Below, piece after piece: positions 33,690-36,191 of a DNA stretch of 36,191 nt (the first letter of the stretch is position 1; each line of letters opens with the position of its first letter). This DNA comes from Candidatus Cloacimonadota bacterium. Its GTDB lineage: Bacteria > Cloacimonadota > Cloacimonadia > Cloacimonadales > JAMOQM01. Below the pieces are notes generated by a model. It did not search any database. It worked only from the letters and a program-made list of their open reading frames with translations, and was not told where the DNA came from. The DNA lies in assembly GCA_027064005.1 (NCBI GenBank), contig JAMOQM010000108.1:1-36191 (forward strand), given 5' to 3'. A program made the translations under genes and the position numbers.

Positions 33690-34107
33690 TATTTTCTCCA
33701 TTTTTATTAAGGCAAGAATTACAAATTCCTCTTAGATTTATTTGGTAGTCAAAAATTTTATGTCCGTTAATAACGGATTCTGCAAATATTTTATTTCCTT
33801 CGTGAATATCAAAAATATTTCCACACTTAATACATTTAAAATGAATGTGATTTTCCGTATTATATTCATATCGGGTTTCATTTTCAAAAACAGTTAATTC
33901 ATGAATTAAACCGGATTCTACAAAAAGTTTTAAGGTATTATAAACGGTTGCTTTTGATAGCGAAATCATTTTATCTTTCAAGCCGAGATAGACTTGTTCG
34001 GCTGTTGGATGTGTTCTGTTCTTATCAAGAAACTCAAGAATTTTAACTCTTTGAGTTGTCGGGCTTATTTTATGATTTATCAAACCTTTTTTATAATTTT
34101 GAAGCAT
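33682..34107 (-). CDS. Fur/PerR-family metal-dependent repressor
   Basis: A 141-aa Fur-superfamily regulator: winged helix with TTQRVKILEFLDKNRTHPTA and SKATVYNTLKLF, then a dimerisation domain with structural zinc Cys pairs CIKCG and CNSC. Regulatory-site candidates are His33, Glu81, His87, His89 and Asp100. His33, both His and Asp100 match PerR, but residue 81 is Glu as in Fur where PerR has Asp. Heading an operon of peroxide and oxygen defence genes suggests a PerR role; the Glu argues for weaker H2O2 sensing. A palindromic box lies just upstream, so it probably represses itself. Confidence 0.85.
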   Translation of the reverse strand: MLQNYKKGLINHKISPTTQRVKILEFLDKNRTHPTAEQVYLGLKDKMISLSKATVYNTLKLFVESGLIHELTVFENETRYEYNTENHIHFKCIKCGNIFDIHEGNKIFAESVINGHKIFDYQINLRGICNSCLNKNGENNA

Positions 34108-34140
34108 TCCGGTCTCCTTATTTTTAAATTAATTCTAAAA

Positions 34141-34164
34141 TTAGAATTATTCTAAATCTGTCAA
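34141..34164 (-). promoter_or_regulatory. PerR/Fur-box-like operator and -35 of the redox operon
   Basis: TTAGAATTATTCTAA (34141-34155) is a perfect 7-1-7 palindrome, the same architecture as the B. subtilis PerR box (TTATAATTATTATAA). A second overlapping palindrome, AATTCTAAAATTAGAATT, spans 34131-34148. On the minus strand TTGACA (complement of 34159-34164) stands just upstream, so a bound repressor would cover the promoter core. The regulator start codon is 34 bp away. Confidence 0.65.
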
Positions 34165-34377
34165 TCATTTTTTTTATTTGACATCAAATGCTTTGATAAA
34201 GTTTCTGAATACTGAAGATTGATTCTTGTTCTTTATGAGATAAAGTGTTGCTACAATTGATTTTGATTATTCTAAAATAATTATTATCAATGTTCTAAAA
34301 TTTTTCCCCAAATAATTAATATTTTCTACATCTTGTTTCTACATAAATTTTGATCAAATGTTTAAAATTTCGAAAAC

Positions 34378-34395
34378 TAATTATAAGAATAATTA
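34378..34395. promoter_or_regulatory. Palindrome before the purine permease
   Basis: TAATTAT and ATAATTA pair across AAGA, ending eight bases before the AGGAGGT of the permease gene. With ATTATTCTAAAATAAT at 34267-34282 it shows AT-rich symmetry similar to the Fur-box-like site in the same divergent intergenic region. In such AT-rich DNA chance palindromes are common, so the call is weak. The rest of the 305-bp gap between the two divergent genes shows no gene and no purine riboswitch core. Confidence 0.3.
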
Positions 34396-34415
34396 GAAAA
34401 ATAAGGAGGTAGTTG

Positions 34416-35714
34416 ATGGAAAAATTTTTCCAATTGAAAAATCACAAAACCACAGTGAAACGAGAAGTTATTGCAGGTTTAACAACATTTTTGACAATGT
34501 CATACATAATGTTTGTAAATCCTTCAATTTTGAGTGCTACGGGAATGGATAAAGGTGCTTTAATAACGGTAACTGCGTTAGCATCTTTTATCGGAACTTT
34601 TTTGGTAGCTGTCTGGGCTAATGTGCCTTTTGCCATGGCTCCGGGTATGGGATTAAATGCTTATTTTACCTATACTTTGGTTATTGGTGAAAAAGTTGAT
34701 TGGCAAACTGCTCTTGGAGTTGTGTTTCTTTCCGGAGTTTTCTTTTTAATTTTAACATTAATTGGTGTCAGAGAAAAAATAGTAAATGCTATTCCTCTTT
34801 CACTGCGAATTTCAATTTCAAGCGGTATCGGATTATTTATTACTTTTATCGGATTTAAAAATCTCGGACTTATTGTTGATAATCCCGCTACTTTAGTTTC
34901 TTTGGGACATCTCACAACACCGGTAATTTTGGGATTAATTGGAGTTTTTGTAATTGCAATCTTAGAAGTTAAGAAAATTAAGGGATCTATTCTAATTGGT
35001 ATTTTAATAACTACAATTCTGGGAATTATTTTCGGAGAAGTTGCTATGCCAAAAGAAATTATTTCTTTACCACATTCTATCGCTCCAATTGCCTTCAAAT
35101 TGAATATTATGGCTGCGTTTAAATGGGGATTATTTGGTGCTATTTTCTCATTTATGTTTGTTGATTTATTTGATTCCATCGGTACAATCTTAGCTTGTTC
35201 TTACGAAGCTGAATTAGTAAAAAAAGATGGAACTGTTAAGAAAATTGAGAAGATGCTTGGTGCCGACGCTATTGCCACGATTTCCGGGGCAGTTTTAGGA
35301 ACTAGTACAACAACAACTTACATTGAATCATCATCAGGTATTGCTGACGGTGGACGTACGGGTTTAGCATCTGTAGTTACGGCTGTAATGTTTTTAATTG
35401 CTTTAGTTTTTACTCCGATTATCTCGATTGTACCTGCTTTTGCCACAGCTCCGGCCTTGATTATTGTTGGTGTTTTTATGTTCAAAAATATTAAGAATAT
35501 TAATTTTTCAGATTTTTCTGAATCTGTTCCTGCTTTTCTTACAATTATTCTGATGCCATTGACATATAGTATTAGTACAGGGTTAATATTTGGATTTTTA
35601 TCATATATCATTATTAATGCTTTTAGTGGTAATTTAAAAAAAATATCTCTTACAATGTGGATTATTGGAATTTTGTCGGCAATTGATTTATATATTACCG
35701 CTTTCATTCATTAA
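34416..35714 (+). CDS. AzgA/PbuG-type purine permease (NCS2-like)
   Basis: Proton-coupled importer of adenine, guanine or hypoxanthine, 432 aa with 12-14 transmembrane segments. Family motifs are visible: TTFLTMSYIMFVNPSIL near the N-terminus, APGMGLNAYFTYTLV, LFDSIGTILA and GTSTTTTYIESSSGIADGGR. The ATG at 34416 is five bases after AAGGAGGT; the ORF track used the TTG one codon earlier. It is divergent from the redox operon and monocistronic, ending at a terminator. The exact base transported cannot be read from sequence. Confidence 0.9.
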   Translation: MEKFFQLKNHKTTVKREVIAGLTTFLTMSYIMFVNPSILSATGMDKGALITVTALASFIGTFLVAVWANVPFAMAPGMGLNAYFTYTLVIGEKVDWQTALGVVFLSGVFFLILTLIGVREKIVNAIPLSLRISISSGIGLFITFIGFKNLGLIVDNPATLVSLGHLTTPVILGLIGVFVIAILEVKKIKGSILIGILITTILGIIFGEVAMPKEIISLPHSIAPIAFKLNIMAAFKWGLFGAIFSFMFVDLFDSIGTILACSYEAELVKKDGTVKKIEKMLGADAIATISGAVLGTSTTTTYIESSSGIADGGRTGLASVVTAVMFLIALVFTPIISIVPAFATAPALIIVGVFMFKNIKNINFSDFSESVPAFLTIILMPLTYSISTGLIFGFLSYIIINAFSGNLKKISLTMWIIGILSAIDLYITAFIH

Positions 35715-35720
35715 ATTAGT

Positions 35721-35741
35721 GGGCGAGTTAATCGCCCTTTT
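35721..35741 (+). terminator. Intrinsic terminator after the permease
   Basis: GGGCGA and TCGCCC pair around GTTAA, followed by TTTTC, seven bases after the permease stop. The next 230 bp up to the last gene show only AT-rich promoter-like sequence. Confidence 0.85.
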
Positions 35742-35974
35742 CTAACAATATACAAATTCAATTTATGATTAGTTCAAAGAGCAAGAACGAAAATTCCGTT
35801 TTTATATTTTAAGCAACCTGATTGGATCTTTTTATATTCTTGCCGATAATTTTCTAAAATAAGATAAAATGTTTGACATATTGACTGGATAATATCGTGT
35901 AAAATTAATTTATTTTATTATAAAATATAACAAAATAGTACAATAAATATTAACAGGAAAATAAGGATAATATT

Positions 35975-36191
35975 ATGCAAAAAGAATTTAATGACACAGG
36001 AACTTGTATTCCTTCTAAACATTATATGGTTGATATTTCGGAAAAGTTGAATACCACTTTGAAATTGGTTGAGAAGGGAAAATATTTTATCATTAACAGA
36101 CCCAGACAATTTGGTAAAACAACGACAATTTATCTTTTAAATCAAATTTTAAAAAAGAAAAAAGATTATTTGCCGATTAAAATTAGCTTTG
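35975..36191 (+). CDS. AAA-ATPase-like/PD-(D/E)XK (DUF1703-type) protein, 5' part
   Basis: The ATG follows AAGGATAA and the frame stays open to the window edge (72 codons). The start FNDTGTCIPSKHYMVDISEK and the P-loop-like IINRPRQFGKTTTIYLLN are diagnostic of the AAA-ATPase-like family (PF09820) that usually carries a C-terminal PD-(D/E)XK nuclease domain (DUF1703). These proteins of about 500-600 aa occur in many copies in anaerobes of the FCB group and Firmicutes and are thought to be mobile or defence-related; their role is unproven. The 63-aa minus-strand ORF here is a shadow. Confidence 0.88.
   Translation, partial: MQKEFNDTGTCIPSKHYMVDISEKLNTTLKLVEKGKYFIINRPRQFGKTTTIYLLNQILKKKKDYLPIKISF

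Noticed and set aside
34156-34412. Purine riboswitch before the permease
   Set aside because: No purine aptamer core or two conserved loop motifs could be found; only AT-rich palindromes.
34670-35179. 169-aa minus-strand ORF opposite the permease
   Set aside because: Antisense reading of a membrane protein gene with no signal of its own.
35873-35895. Promoter TTGACA/TAATAT before the last gene
   Set aside because: The boxes are only 11 bp apart and alternatives fit no better, so no promoter is called.
1-36191. CRISPR array, rRNA, tRNA or intact insertion sequence
   Set aside because: No regularly spaced direct repeats with unique spacers, no cloverleaf or rRNA-like sequence and no intact transposase were seen in reading both strands.

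Overview
This is AT-rich bacterial DNA (roughly one third G+C, estimated by eye). The organism looks like an anaerobic, Gram-negative, fermentative member of the FCB superphylum, with Cloacimonadota or a relative as my best guess. The evidence is outer-membrane barrel proteins, lipoproteins, secreted proteins ending in a NYPNPF-type FlgD/Por-like sorting domain, strong AGGAGG ribosome sites, and an oxygen-detoxification set typical of strict anaerobes. The phylum is an inference; no rRNA or marker gene is present.

Layout. (1) 1-1097: the 3' end of a secreted protein with a sorting tail, a strong terminator, then about 690 bp of debris. The debris holds a 10-bp tandem repeat, a 106-bp dispersed repeat that carries a promoter, ribosome site and start codon, and the last 31 codons of a tyrosine recombinase. 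(2) 1098-9497: a phosphate-starvation locus: PhoB, PhoR, a small sigma-70-like factor overlapping phoR, a porin, PstS-PstC-PstA-PstB and PhoU. A Pho-box-like array of 11-bp-phased TTAACA units precedes the porin. (3) 9498-11760: an accessory patch with an intact predicted PD-(D/E)XK-like protein translationally coupled to a truncated RNase J-like metallo-beta-lactamase fragment, the second copy of the 106-bp repeat, a DUF1016 N-terminal remnant and an unrecognised start-less ORF. (4) 11757-28206: a 16-kb alpha-glucan (starch/pullulan/maltodextrin) utilisation locus. It contains two GH13 amylases, a type I pullulanase with CBM41, CBM48 and a sorting tail, a MalEFG-type importer, an outer-membrane barrel, a starch-binding-like lipoprotein, two glucodextranase-C-like proteins and a TPR lipoprotein. 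(5) 28227-34107, minus strand: an oxidative-stress cluster reading from a Fur/PerR-family regulator through MutM, a flavin reductase-rubredoxin fusion, a flavodiiron protein, ferritin, desulfoferrodoxin, reverse rubrerythrin, rubrerythrin, bacteriohemerythrin and rubredoxin. (6) 34416-36191: an AzgA/PbuG-type purine permease and the start of an AAA-ATPase-like/PD-(D/E)XK family protein that runs off the window.

How the genes work together. In the Pho block the two-component system probably activates the porin-pst operon, and PhoU feeds transport status back. In the glucan block, surface enzymes and the binding lipoprotein would cut polysaccharide, the barrel would pass oligosaccharides, and MalEFG would import them with an ATPase encoded elsewhere. 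In the redox block, electrons pass through rubredoxins and the flavin reductase-rubredoxin to diiron peroxidases, superoxide reductase and the flavodiiron oxygen reductase, while MutM repairs oxidised guanine.

Most notable points: a probable ATT start codon that restores a signal peptide on the first amylase; a Fur-family regulator of a peroxide cluster with Glu at the position where PerR has Asp; an alternative sigma factor inside the Pho operon; a MalF subunit with an extra periplasmic domain; a dispersed promoter-plus-start repeat; and a coupled nuclease/MBL pair that may be the remnant of an undescribed defence-like module.
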